Assembly (NCBI GenBank): GCA_021205365.1 | Contig: JAJPXP010000048.1 | Coordinates: forward strand, 1 to 44,228 | Length of the DNA stretch: 44,228 nt | Direction of reading: 5' to 3' | DNA from: Clostridia bacterium | Lineage (GTDB): Bacteria > Bacillota > Clostridia > Oscillospirales > Butyricicoccaceae | Shown: positions 35,125 through 42,853 of the stretch, one piece after another | How the letters are laid out: each line of letters begins with the position of its first letter | How positions within the stretch are numbered: the stretch's first letter is position 1 | The notes under the pieces: generated by a model | What the model saw: only the letters and a program-made list of their open reading frames with translations | The model's database searches: none | What the model was told of the DNA's origin: nothing | Made by a program: the position numbers and the translations under genes

Positions 35125-35153
35125 ATAGTACCATGATTTCCAGAAATTGTCAA
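35125..35153 (-). promoter_or_regulatory. promoter of the candidate sRNA
   Basis: Minus strand: perfect TTGACA (35153-35148), 17-bp spacer, TACTAT (35130-35125). Divergent from the amidohydrolase gene that starts at 35184. Confidence 0.75.
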
Positions 35154-35183
35154 TTGATTTTTTCACATGTATAAGGAGCCAAA

Positions 35184-36326
35184 ATGATAATTTGTAACGG
35201 AAAAATTGTTCCTATGGAAGGGGAAATCATCGAAAATGGTTTTATTTCCTGGGAAAATGGAAAAATAACCGGAATCGGCTCGATGGAAAATCTGCCAGCT
35301 GGAGAGTGTGTGGATGTGCACGGCGGCTGGGTTTTGCCGGGGCTTGTGGATGCGCATACGCATCTCGGCTTGTTTGAGGATTCCCTTGGATTCGAAGGCG
35401 AAGACGGCAATGAGGATACAGACCCTGTTACGCCGCAGCTACGTGTGATTGACGGCATCAATCCAATGGAACGCAGCTTTGAGGAAGCGAGAAACGCAGG
35501 CGTCACCTGCTGTATTGTTTCACCGGGAAGCAGCAATCCGATTGCAGGGCAGATTGCTGCAATCAAAACGGTTGGACGCAGAATAGATGATATGATCGTA
35601 AAAGCTCCCTGTGCAATGAAATTTGCATTAGGAGAAAATCCAAAATCATGCTATAATGACAAAGACGAAACACCTGCCACACGTATGGCAACTGCAGCAT
35701 TGATTCGTGAGACGCTGTATAAGGCGAAGGAATATGCTGGGCAGAAGCAGCGTGCGGAAGATCCAGCAGATGCACCGGAATATGATGCAAAAATGGAAGC
35801 ACTGCTTCCGGTATTGGCTGGCACCTGCCAGGCGCACTTTCATGCACACCGTACAGATGATATTTTCACTGCACTGCGCATAGCAAAGGAATTTTCCCTG
35901 AAGCCAGTCATTCTGCATGGAACAGAAGCACATCTGGTTGCAGATATTCTGGCGGAGGAACAGGTCCCCATTTGCTCTGGTCCGACTCTGACAGATCGTT
36001 CCAAGCCGGAGCTGCATCATTTGACAGAACAGTCACCGGCGTTGCTGACGCAGGCCGGTATCCAAACAGCGATTATTACAGATCACCCTGAAACACCGCT
36101 CAAGCATTACATGCGCTGCGCTGTTGCAGCCGTGCAGGCTGGTATGCAGCCAATGGATGCCCTGCGTGCTATCACGATTGTTCCGGCTCAGATTGTCGGG
36201 CTGGATGACCGCGTCGGTTCATTGCGCGTGGGCAAAGATGCAGATCTGTTTATCACGGATGGTGATCCATTTGATTACCGGACCAAGGTGACTGCTGTAT
36301 TTATTGACGGAAAACAGATCGTGTAA
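35184..36326 (+). CDS. amidohydrolase (imidazolonepropionase-like)
   Basis: A 380-residue amidohydrolase-superfamily protein. The N-terminal beta sandwich leads to VLPGLVDAHTHLG with the first His-x-His metal pair. Later come FHAHRTDD, VILHGTEAHLV and the metal-ligand Asp in IITDHPETPL; the C-terminal sandwich VGSLRVGKDADLFITDGDPFD is typical. The best general match is the imidazolonepropionase-related group of uncharacterised hydrolases in gut Clostridia, probably acting on a cyclic amide or dipeptide; no His-degradation gene is near. It starts at ATG 35184 with AAGGAG 8 nt upstream. Confidence 0.9.
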   Translation: MIICNGKIVPMEGEIIENGFISWENGKITGIGSMENLPAGECVDVHGGWVLPGLVDAHTHLGLFEDSLGFEGEDGNEDTDPVTPQLRVIDGINPMERSFEEARNAGVTCCIVSPGSSNPIAGQIAAIKTVGRRIDDMIVKAPCAMKFALGENPKSCYNDKDETPATRMATAALIRETLYKAKEYAGQKQRAEDPADAPEYDAKMEALLPVLAGTCQAHFHAHRTDDIFTALRIAKEFSLKPVILHGTEAHLVADILAEEQVPICSGPTLTDRSKPELHHLTEQSPALLTQAGIQTAIITDHPETPLKHYMRCAVAAVQAGMQPMDALRAITIVPAQIVGLDDRVGSLRVGKDADLFITDGDPFDYRTKVTAVFIDGKQIV

Positions 36327-36375
36327 TATGTATAAGAACGATACAGCCATTACAATTGCAGGAGGATTTTGATAT

Positions 36376-37221
36376 ATGAGAACCATCGAAGCCAAAGAAA
36401 TCACCGCACTGGTACGCGAACTGTGCATGAAAGCAAATTATGTCCTGCCGGAGGATATCCGCCAGTCTTATCTGGATGGGCAGGAGAACGAAAAATCTCC
36501 GCTGGGCAAAGATATCTTTGGAAAAATGATTGCAAACTGTGACATTGCCTGTAAAAATTCTGTCCCGATTTGTCAGGACTGCGGCATGGCAATTGTTTTT
36601 GTAGAGGTTGGACAGGATGTCCATATTACCGGAGGTCTACTGGAAGATGCTGTGAATGAAGGCGTTCGACAGGGTTATGTAGAGGGTTATCTTCGTCTGT
36701 CTGTTGTCCGTGACCCGCTGCTGGATCGAACCAACACCAATACCAATACACCGGCTATCCTGTATACCCGTATTGTTGCAGGCGATCAGATCCATGTCAC
36801 TGTAGAACCGAAGGGTTTTGGCAGTGAAAATATGAGTTCTATGAAGATGTTTACTCCTGCTGCAAAGCCGGATGATATTATTGATTATGTTGTGGAAGCA
36901 TGCGACAAGGCAGGTTCCAATCCGTGTCCGCCAATTGTAATTGGTGTCGGTCTGGGTGGTACTGCTGATAAAGCAGGCTATCTTGCAAAGCGTGCGTTGA
37001 TGCGGCCAGTTGGACAGTTCAATGAAAATCCGGGTTATGCTGAGATGGAAAAGAAAATCATTGAGCGGGTGAATGCGCTGGGTATTGGACCACAGGGTCT
37101 TGGCGGAACAGTGACAGCGCTGATGGCTGCAATTGAGACATTTCCGACGCATATTGCAGGTCTGCCCTGTGTTGTCAATATCGGCTGTCATGTTACCCGT
37201 CATGCCGAGGGTGTACTCTAA
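36376..37221 (+). CDS. class I fumarate hydratase / L(+)-tartrate dehydratase, alpha subunit
   Basis: The 281-residue protein has the three cysteines expected for the [4Fe-4S] cluster region: CQDCG near residue 62, NPCPPIVIGVGLGGTADKAG near 179 and NIGCHVTRHAEG at the C terminus. TNTNTNTPAILY is another family motif. Class I heterodimeric fumarases need a beta subunit of about 180-190 residues encoded directly downstream; here the next 260 nt have a terminator, a promoter and then hpf, so no beta gene adjoins. The beta subunit may lie elsewhere, or the gene may be an isolated paralog. GGAGGA precedes the ATG. It could be a tartrate dehydratase alpha instead; substrate not determinable. Confidence 0.9.
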   Translation: MRTIEAKEITALVRELCMKANYVLPEDIRQSYLDGQENEKSPLGKDIFGKMIANCDIACKNSVPICQDCGMAIVFVEVGQDVHITGGLLEDAVNEGVRQGYVEGYLRLSVVRDPLLDRTNTNTNTPAILYTRIVAGDQIHVTVEPKGFGSENMSSMKMFTPAAKPDDIIDYVVEACDKAGSNPCPPIVIGVGLGGTADKAGYLAKRALMRPVGQFNENPGYAEMEKKIIERVNALGIGPQGLGGTVTALMAAIETFPTHIAGLPCVVNIGCHVTRHAEGVL

Positions 37222-37286
37222 AAAGCTGTGAAAATTTAAGAAATTTCACGAAAAACAGAGGTAAAAAAAGGTTTCTTTTGGTCAAT

Positions 37287-37333
37287 CTGTCTTATGCCTG
37301 AATTTACCCGATTTTGGCATGAGACAGGTTTTC
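37287..37333 (+). terminator. intrinsic terminator of the fumarase alpha gene
   Basis: 12-bp stem CTGTCTTATGCC/GGCATGAGACAG with one G-T pair and a 17-nt loop, followed by GTTTTCT. Its right arm overlaps the -35 element of the hpf promoter. Confidence 0.75.
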
Positions 37334-37349
37334 TATTCTGTGGTATACT
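37321..37349 (+). promoter_or_regulatory. promoter of hpf
   Basis: GAGACA at 37321-37326, 17-bp spacer, TATACT at 37344-37349. It predicts a leader of about 125 nt before hpf. Confidence 0.6.
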
Positions 37350-37360
37350 AATTGTAACGA

Positions 37361-37431
37361 AAGAAGTACATTTTATTCTAGGTTTGTTGTAATTTGGTAA
37401 CTTTTGCGGCTCGTGCCGTATCGTACTTCTT
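37361..37431 (+). repeat. long-range inverted repeat in the hpf leader
   Basis: AAGAAGTAC (37361-37369) and GTACTTCTT (37423-37431) are perfectly complementary over 9 bp and enclose 53 nt that contain a short GGC/GCC hairpin. The element lies wholly inside the predicted 5' leader of hpf and could form a regulatory structure. Confidence 0.5.
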
Positions 37432-37480
37432 GACAATTGAATATCGAAATTGGGTTGTTAAACCATAAGGAGTTGATGTT

Positions 37481-38014
37481 ATGAAGATCACCATCGTTGA
37501 AAGAAAAATGAAGATTAGCGAGGAACTGCGCGATTATGCTATCAAGAAGGTTACAAAGCTGGATCGCTATTTCCATAAGGATACCTCCGCTACGATTACT
37601 TTCAGTGAATTAAAGGGCAGACAGACGTCAGAAGTAACTGTTCGTCACAGTGGAATGGTTTTCCGTGCTGAGGAAACCACAACGGATATGTTTGCCTCTG
37701 TGGATGGAATGATTTCGAGCATCGAGAAACAGATCCGCAAGAACAAGACCCGTCTCGAAAAGAAGCTTCGTGAAGGCGCATTTGACAAGGCTGCTGCAAA
37801 TGAAGCGAGCCTGTCTGAGTACGTAGAAGAAAAATACGATGTTATTCGCCGCAAGCGGTTCGATGTTGAGCCGATGACGATAGAAGAAGCAATTCTGCAG
37901 ATGAATCTGTTGGGACACCAGTTCTTCTTCTTCAAGAATGCGGAAGAAGACGATACACCTGCTGTTATCTATAAGAGAGCTGCAGGCGGTTATGGTCTCA
38001 TCGAAAGCAATTGA
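37481..38014 (+). CDS. hpf: ribosome hibernation promoting factor, long form
   Basis: A 177-residue protein. The N-terminal domain (about 1-100, VERKMKISEELRDYAIKKV, then HSGMVFRAEETTTDMFASVDGMISSIEKQ in parts) binds the 30S subunit. A linker follows, then the C-terminal dimerisation domain (about 120-177) with KRFDVEPMTIEEAILQMNLLGHQFFFF (in parts). Long HPF alone makes 100S ribosome dimers in stationary phase. AAGGAG lies 9 nt before the ATG. It has its own promoter and structured leader; (p)ppGpp-related control is typical in the family but not shown here. Confidence 0.96.
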   Translation: MKITIVERKMKISEELRDYAIKKVTKLDRYFHKDTSATITFSELKGRQTSEVTVRHSGMVFRAEETTTDMFASVDGMISSIEKQIRKNKTRLEKKLREGAFDKAAANEASLSEYVEEKYDVIRRKRFDVEPMTIEEAILQMNLLGHQFFFFKNAEEDDTPAVIYKRAAGGYGLIESN

Positions 38015-38051
38015 TTTATTGAATAGAGAAAACGTTCTTAACGGATAGTAA

Positions 38052-38084
38052 AACCCCGCAGCTCCGGCTGCGGGGTTGTTTTTT
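38052..38084 (+). terminator. intrinsic terminator of hpf
   Basis: Perfect 10-bp stem AACCCCGCAG/CTGCGGGGTT, 6-nt loop, then GTTTTTT. Confidence 0.93.
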
Positions 38085-38099
38085 GCTAAAGAAACAAAG

Positions 38100-38128
38100 A
38101 GAAAAGACGGCTGGTAAGAGCCGTCTTT
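38100..38128 (-). terminator. intrinsic terminator of the DMT transporter gene
   Basis: Perfect 10-bp stem AAAGACGGCT/AGCCGTCTTT with a 6-nt loop; read leftward it exits into TTCTCTTTG. It ends the leftward gene at 38148. Confidence 0.8.
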
Positions 38129-38147
38129 CGATAAAATGATACTTGCC

Positions 38148-39002
38148 TCAATGCTTCTGATTGTAGAAAAACATGACAATGGAGGTTCCGCAGATTATGA
38201 TATAACCGATTACACTCAGTATGTCTGGAATCTGTTGTAGGAAGACAAAACCGAGCAAAGCAGCAAATACGATCTGCGAATAGTCAAAGACAGAAATTTC
38301 ACGTGCCGGAGCATTGGAATATGCAGCAGTGATGGAGAACTGTCCTCCGGCAGCGGAAAGGCCGGCCAACAGAAGAAAAATGAGCTGCATGAGGGTCATA
38401 GGATGATATGCAAATAATAAATATGGCACGCATACCAGGCAGGAAAACGCCGAGAAGAAAAATACGATAAAGGGGCCGCGCTCACCATTCAAGCTGAGCT
38501 TACGTACCATTGTATAAGCACTTCCCGCACCGAGCCCACCTAGCGCACCGATCAATGCAGGTACGGTGTTCAGGGAGGATAATCCTGGTTTGATGATGCA
38601 TAAAGCACCGATAAATGCGATGAAAACTGCTGATGCCTGAAAGGGAGTAATCTTTTCTTTTAAATAGAAATAAGATACAATGATCGCAAAGAATGGTGAT
38701 AACTTGTTCAGCATGGAAGCATCTGAGAGAACCAGATGGTCAATGGCATAGTAGTTGCAGAGAATACCGATGGTGCCAAAGCTGGCGCGGGCAATGAGCT
38801 GAGGCAGGTTTTTGTGATTAAAATGAAATTTATCCTCTGAGCGCAGTAAGACAATGATCGCAAAAACTAGCGCAACTGCATTCCGGAAAAAGCTCTTCTG
38901 CATTGGAGGAAGATCACCGGACAGACGGACAAAAAGGTTCATCAGCGCAAAGCAAAAAGCTGACATCATGATAAACAAGATTCCTTTTGTTTTTTTTGAC
39001 AT
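38148..39002 (-). CDS. DMT superfamily transporter (EamA family)
   Basis: A 284-residue membrane protein with ten predicted helices in two EamA repeats. The first begins GILFIMMSAFCFALMNLF, the second with VPALIGALGGLGAGSAYTMV. Such proteins usually export small metabolites such as amino acids or drugs; this one resembles the riboflavin/SAM-type transporters only loosely and its substrate is unknown. The ATG at 39002 is chosen because GGAAC lies about 9 nt ahead; an in-frame ATG at 39017 overlaps that ribosome binding site. Confidence 0.9.
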   Translation of the reverse strand: MSKKTKGILFIMMSAFCFALMNLFVRLSGDLPPMQKSFFRNAVALVFAIIVLLRSEDKFHFNHKNLPQLIARASFGTIGILCNYYAIDHLVLSDASMLNKLSPFFAIIVSYFYLKEKITPFQASAVFIAFIGALCIIKPGLSSLNTVPALIGALGGLGAGSAYTMVRKLSLNGERGPFIVFFFSAFSCLVCVPYLLFAYHPMTLMQLIFLLLAGLSAAGGQFSITAAYSNAPAREISVFDYSQIVFAALLGFVFLQQIPDILSVIGYIIICGTSIVMFFYNQKH

Positions 39003-39039
39003 AATTTCACGTTCCATTCCATATCATTTTTTTTGCAGC

Positions 39040-39065
39040 AAAAAAGACGAATATTAACATTCGCC
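39040..39065 (-). terminator. intrinsic terminator of the DUF4364 gene
   Basis: On the minus strand GGCGAAT/ATTCGTC (7 bp, one wobble) with a 6-nt loop, followed by TTTTTT; placed 12 nt past the stop at 39077. Confidence 0.78.
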
Positions 39066-39076
39066 TTCTGCTGCGT

Positions 39077-39610
39077 TTATTCATCGTGATTTTTGGTTAG
39101 CGTGGAAAGCAAATCCTGATAGATAGCTTCTGCATGTTTCTTAAAATTGCTTTCCAGCAGGGAAGCTTGAGACTGGCTGACAACATTCATGCGGATTGAA
39201 AAGACATCCTGCATATTCAACTCGACAATATAATCCTTATCACCGCATTTTTCGGTTTGTGTGGAAATTTGTGCATCCCGGCGGATTTGGCGAATGACGC
39301 GCAGGGCAGATATTTCTGCAGCTTCCCGGACTGTATAGGGCAGGCGGTTTTGGAATGCCTGGGCAGTTTCGCGACCCTTTTGTGTGATGGAAAAGACTTC
39401 GGTTTTGCAGTTCAGCGTTTTTTCGATGTGGCTGGAATCTTGTAGTTCGGAAAATGCTTCGGAAAGCTCAAAATATCCAAAGCCTTCGTCACACCAGGTG
39501 CAGATATCTACCACTGAATCAAATGATACCGGAAACGGCAGATATGTCATACAGGTTAATATAAGAAACTTGATTTCATCCTTTGTGCGGATAAAGCCGT
39601 AACGGATCAT
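39077..39610 (-). CDS. DUF4364 family protein (winged-helix-like)
   Basis: A 177-residue protein. The N-terminal half (IRTKDEIKFLILTCMTYL, then a wing-like VFSITQKGRETAQAF) looks like a PadR/MarR-type winged helix. The C-terminal half is a beta-rich domain (YIVELNMQDVFSIRMNVVS). This matches DUF4364, a family common in Clostridia whose role is not known; transcriptional regulation is plausible. It is monocistronic, with its own promoter and terminator, and faces the CmpB-like gene divergently. Confidence 0.88.
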   Translation of the reverse strand: MIRYGFIRTKDEIKFLILTCMTYLPFPVSFDSVVDICTWCDEGFGYFELSEAFSELQDSSHIEKTLNCKTEVFSITQKGRETAQAFQNRLPYTVREAAEISALRVIRQIRRDAQISTQTEKCGDKDYIVELNMQDVFSIRMNVVSQSQASLLESNFKKHAEAIYQDLLSTLTKNHDE

Positions 39611-39663
39611 ACGTACACCTCAAATCTGTTTTGTGTCATCTGTCATCAGATGTATCTATATAA

Positions 39664-39691
39664 AGTATACCACAAAAGTGAAAAAATGCAA
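39664..39691 (-). promoter_or_regulatory. promoter of the DUF4364 gene
   Basis: Minus strand: TTGCAT (39691-39686), 16-bp spacer, TATACT (39669-39664) with an upstream TGG, giving an extended -10. Confidence 0.65.
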
Positions 39692-39839
39692 CGCGAAAAC
39701 AATGTGTTCCTGTCATTCCCTGGGTTTCACATGCAGAAATATAACAAGAGTGAAATGTATGATAAATAATTGAGACCCTTTCTCGCCATGTTAACCGCAA
39801 GAATTGTTTTGAAATTTATGGTAAATGGAGGTAGCTGAT

Positions 39840-40271
39840 ATGCAGATAAAAGCGAAACACCATGCTTGCAAGGCTATGGTGCTGTTTATATGCGGTGCAA
39901 TTGGATATGCAGGTATAGAGATTCTTTGGCGTGGTTATACACATTGGACGATGGCTGTGCTTGGCGGGGCGCTGTTCCTTTTACTTGGCGGTTTGAATGA
40001 ATGGTTTTTGTGGGATATGCCGTTGTGGTGGCAATGTATTATTGGTGCAGCTATTGTCACGGATGCCGAATTTATTACCGGTTTCATTCTCAATATCTGG
40101 CTCGGCTTGGGCATTTGGGATTATTCTGGTATGTGGGGAAATCTATTTGGGCAGATTTGTCCGCAATATATGCTCGCATGGGTAGGATTGTCTCTGGTTG
40201 CCATCATTATTGATGATTGGCTGAGATATCTGTTGTTTGGCGAGGAAAGGCCACACTATCAGATGGTCTGA
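39840..40271 (+). CDS. small four-helix membrane protein, CmpB-like (putative ABC transporter permease family)
   Basis: A 143-residue protein with about four membrane helices. The layout (AMVLFICGAIGYAGIEILWRG, GFILNIWLGLGIWDYSG, GQICPQYMLAWVGLSL in order) matches the family annotated as putative ABC transporter permease (CmpB-like), in which a conserved Trp-Asp-Tyr segment sits between helices. There is no ATPase gene nearby, so true ABC function is doubtful. The ATG at 39840 follows GGAGGT at 7 nt; an in-frame ATG 15 nt upstream overlaps that site. Confidence 0.85.
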   Translation: MQIKAKHHACKAMVLFICGAIGYAGIEILWRGYTHWTMAVLGGALFLLLGGLNEWFLWDMPLWWQCIIGAAIVTDAEFITGFILNIWLGLGIWDYSGMWGNLFGQICPQYMLAWVGLSLVAIIIDDWLRYLLFGEERPHYQMV

Positions 40272-40376
40272 GCGGATGCAATTTAATTAATAGCTTGCAA
40301 TGTTCTTTTACACTACTTCGGTTAAGGCCACATATTATGATAGTGTATTTTTATTGCACAGAAAGGAAATTCTGAC

Positions 40377-40955
40377 ATGAACGCTACGATTCGTTTCAGT
40401 GATGTTACGATAAACTATCTGAACTGTTTCAAAAATATTTTAGAAGAAATGATTCAGGGCATGGATTCGGCTGTACCCACAGAAAGTATTTCACACACCT
40501 TTATTGTACAGATGATTCCCCATCATATGGCTGCTATTGAAATGTCCCGCAATCTCCTAAAATACACGACTTGTATCCCGCTTCAGGATATCGCTCAAGG
40601 TATTATCACTGCTCAAACCAAAAGCATACAGGATATGCAGCGGGTAGATGCCATATGCCAACAATATTGTAACTCCCAAAAGGAACTTCAATCATTTCTC
40701 AAAACTTATAATAAGATCACACAAATAATGTTTTCTCAAATGAGAAATGCCCGTCCCAGCAATAATATTAACATTAGCTTTATGAGGGAAATGATCCCAC
40801 ATCACATGGGTGCGGTGCGTATGTCCAGAAATGCGCTGGCTTACAATATTTGCCCGGAATTAAAACCCATTCTTCAGACAATCATCACATCACAAGAGAG
40901 AGGCATCCATCAGATGGAACAGCTTCTTCGCAGAACACATTCAGATGGTTGCTAA
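40377..40955 (+). CDS. DUF305 protein with two tandem domain copies
   Basis: A 192-residue, mostly helical protein without signal peptide or membrane segment. Two repeats each carry the DUF305 core MIPHHM: His49-His50-Met51 and His142-His143-Met144, followed in both by a stretch with MSRN (EMSRNLLKYT and RMSRNALAYN). The copies are about 93 residues apart, and each ends with IITAQ/IITSQ and a QDM/HQM helix. DUF305 proteins have a ferritin-like helical fold and are often linked to metal or copper resistance; this cytoplasmic duplicated form has no metal gene nearby. AAAGGAAAT precedes the ATG. A terminator follows. Function unknown. Confidence 0.88.
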   Translation: MNATIRFSDVTINYLNCFKNILEEMIQGMDSAVPTESISHTFIVQMIPHHMAAIEMSRNLLKYTTCIPLQDIAQGIITAQTKSIQDMQRVDAICQQYCNSQKELQSFLKTYNKITQIMFSQMRNARPSNNINISFMREMIPHHMGAVRMSRNALAYNICPELKPILQTIITSQERGIHQMEQLLRRTHSDGC

Positions 40956-40983
40956 TTTTTATCATTTAACCAATAATTTTGAG

Positions 40984-41021
40984 ATACCAGTGCTGTCGAA
41001 ACGGTGCTGGTATTCTTTTTT
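40984..41021 (+). terminator. intrinsic terminator of the DUF305 gene
   Basis: ATACCAG/CTGGTAT outer stem extended inward by wobble pairs to a CGAA loop, followed by TCTTTTTT. Confidence 0.8.
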
Positions 41022-41083
41022 CTCAAAGCGTTGGATGACATGTTTGCTAATTGAAATATAAAAGAACGGATTTTATTTAGCCC

Positions 41084-41113
41084 TTTACACAAAGAGTGTT
41101 AATATGATAGAAT
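41084..41113 (+). promoter_or_regulatory. possible promoter of nfeD-SPFH
   Basis: TTTACA at 41084-41089, 18-bp spacer, TAGAAT at 41108-41113; about 220 nt before the nfeD start, so the leader would be long. Moderate match only. Confidence 0.4.
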
Positions 41114-41337
41114 GAATTGAATCAAGTTAGAGCTCTTACGATTTTTCTACATTTGCAATATATCATAGGACATTGTTTATTACATCATTGGAACCGGAAG
41201 TTTTCGTTGTTTTTGGAATTTTTATGGAAAACTGGTTGAAATTTAGCGTCAAGAAAAATGATGGAAAATCGGCATTTCTGAGCATTTTAAGCTTTTAAAC
41301 TGAGATTTTATGCATAATATGAATGGAGGTGCACATT

Positions 41338-41793
41338 ATGAGTATTCAGCTTCCCACTGTATATTTATGGCTGGTTGTACTGATTGCTTGTCTGGTAATT
41401 GAGGCATGTACGACACAGCTTCTCACAATCTGGCTTGCAGTCGGTTCTATTGGTGCTATAGTTGCAGCTGCATTGGGACTGAATGAAGCTGTGCAGCTGG
41501 GTATCTGTTTGGCTCTTTCATTTATCCTGTTACTTCTGCTGCGGCCAATGGCACGCAGTATCCTGCATACCAGTCAGGATCGTACCAATGCTGACCGCAT
41601 TATTGATCAAACTGCCATTGTTATTCAAACCATTGATGAAAAGAATAGCAGCGGACAGATCAAGTTGATGGGGCAGGTGTGGACTGCCAGGGCTATGCAG
41701 AATGATGAAATCATTTCAGAAGGTGAGGTCGTTGTTGTTCGGAGCATTTCCGGTGTAAAAGCAATAGTAGAACGCAATAAAGTGGACCAATAA
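41338..41793 (+). CDS. NfeD family membrane protein (short form)
   Basis: A 151-residue protein: two to three N-terminal helices (about 5-70, YLWLVVLIACLVIEACTTQL onward, then ICLALSFILLLLLRP) and a C-terminal OB-fold (about 85-150, with ended strand VVVVRSISGVKAIVER). It lacks the ClpP-like serine protease domain of long NfeD. Short NfeD proteins are encoded next to SPFH/flotillin proteins and are thought to work with them in membrane microdomains. The ATG at 41338 follows GGAGGT. The partner gene starts 10 nt after the stop. Confidence 0.92.
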   Translation: MSIQLPTVYLWLVVLIACLVIEACTTQLLTIWLAVGSIGAIVAAALGLNEAVQLGICLALSFILLLLLRPMARSILHTSQDRTNADRIIDQTAIVIQTIDEKNSSGQIKLMGQVWTARAMQNDEIISEGEVVVVRSISGVKAIVERNKVDQ

Positions 41794-41803
41794 GGAGGTA
41801 AAA

Positions 41804-42709
41804 ATGAGTAGTTTTATTTGGATTCTGATTTTGGTACTGATCGTTTTGATTGTATTGATTTCCAATATCAAAATCGTACCGCAGGCAAAGGCGTATACAA
41901 TTGAACGTTTAGGTTCTTATCAGGGAACCTGGCAGACAGGCCTTCATTTTAAAATTCCGCTGATTGAGCGCATTGCACGTAAAGTAACCCTAAAGGAACA
42001 GGTTGTTGACTTTGAACCGCAGCCGGTTATCACCAAGGATAATGTTACGATGCAGATCGATACAGTTGTATATTTTCAGATTACTGATCCAAAGCTGTTC
42101 ACCTATGGTGTAGAAAATCCAATGGCAGCGATTGAAAACCTGACAGCTACGACGTTGAGAAACATTATTGGTGATCTGGAATTGGATGAAACCCTGACAT
42201 CTCGTGATGTTATCAATACAAAGATGCGCACAATTCTGGATGAAGCAACAGATGCATGGGGCATTAAGGTAAACCGTGTTGAATTGAAGAATATCATTCC
42301 GCCAAAGGCAATCCAGGAATCTATGGAGAAACAGATGAAGGCAGAGCGTGAACGTCGTGAAGCAATTCTTGTTGCAGAAGGACAGAAGCAGTCTGCAATT
42401 CTTGTAGCACAGGGCGAAAAGGAATCCATGGTATTGCGTGCAGATGCAAAGCGTGAAGCACAGATCAAGGAAGCACAGGGTCAGGCAGAAGCGCTGATGA
42501 CGGTCCAGAAAGCTTTGGCAGATTCGCTTACACTTCTGAATGAAGCAGCGCCAAACGATCAGGTTATCCGGTTGAAGGCACTGGAAGCGTTTCAGAAGGC
42601 TGCTGACGGCAAGGCAACAAAGATTATTATTCCATCCGAAATTCAAAGTATGGCTGGCATTGTAACGTCTATGAAGGAAATATGGCAGGCGGATACTCCA
42701 AAAAGCTGA
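41804..42709 (+). CDS. SPFH/band 7 family protein (stomatin/paraslipin-like, QmcA type)
   Basis: A 301-residue membrane-anchored scaffold protein. One N-terminal hydrophobic segment (about 3-23) is followed by the SPFH domain (about 25-180; IVPQAKAYTIERLGSYQGTW, NVTMQIDTVVYFQI, KVNRVELKNIIPPKAIQ). A long Ala/Glu/Gln-rich coiled coil follows (about 180-245; repeated KQSAILVAQGEKES, EAQIKEAQGQAEAL). The close link to the short NfeD gene upstream is the classic pairing. Probable role: membrane domain organisation or protease regulation. A clean terminator follows at 42748. Confidence 0.95.
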   Translation: MSSFIWILILVLIVLIVLISNIKIVPQAKAYTIERLGSYQGTWQTGLHFKIPLIERIARKVTLKEQVVDFEPQPVITKDNVTMQIDTVVYFQITDPKLFTYGVENPMAAIENLTATTLRNIIGDLELDETLTSRDVINTKMRTILDEATDAWGIKVNRVELKNIIPPKAIQESMEKQMKAERERREAILVAEGQKQSAILVAQGEKESMVLRADAKREAQIKEAQGQAEALMTVQKALADSLTLLNEAAPNDQVIRLKALEAFQKAADGKATKIIIPSEIQSMAGIVTSMKEIWQADTPKS

Positions 42710-42747
42710 GAAGATCTTGAACGAGTACGCAGATAAGTGAAAAGCTG

Positions 42748-42784
42748 AAACCACCGAAGGTAAAAAACTTTCGGTGGTTTTTCA
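42748..42784 (+). terminator. intrinsic terminator of the nfeD-SPFH operon
   Basis: Perfect 11-bp stem AAACCACCGAA/TTCGGTGGTTT with an 11-nt loop and a TTTTT exit. Confidence 0.92.
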
Positions 42785-42853
42785 TGGAAGCAAACAGGTA
42801 TATTTTTGCATACAAGCACATACGCTAACCACAGGGAATGGAGTGGTTAGAAT

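Larger units (their letters stand above)
40956..41337. other. intergenic region, 382 nt, before nfeD
   Basis: AT-rich, without a reading frame of note. It contains the terminator of the DUF305 gene (40984-41021), a possible promoter (41084-41113) and about 220 nt of leader with no structure I can support. No sigma-W-type promoter, known for some NfeD/SPFH operons in Bacillus, was recognised. Confidence 0.6.

Noticed and set aside
41077-41102. CIRCE-like sequence TTAGCCCTT-N8-GAGTGTTAA upstream of nfeD
   Set aside because: Three mismatches and an 8-nt rather than 9-nt spacer; arms do not form a good dyad. Probably chance similarity.
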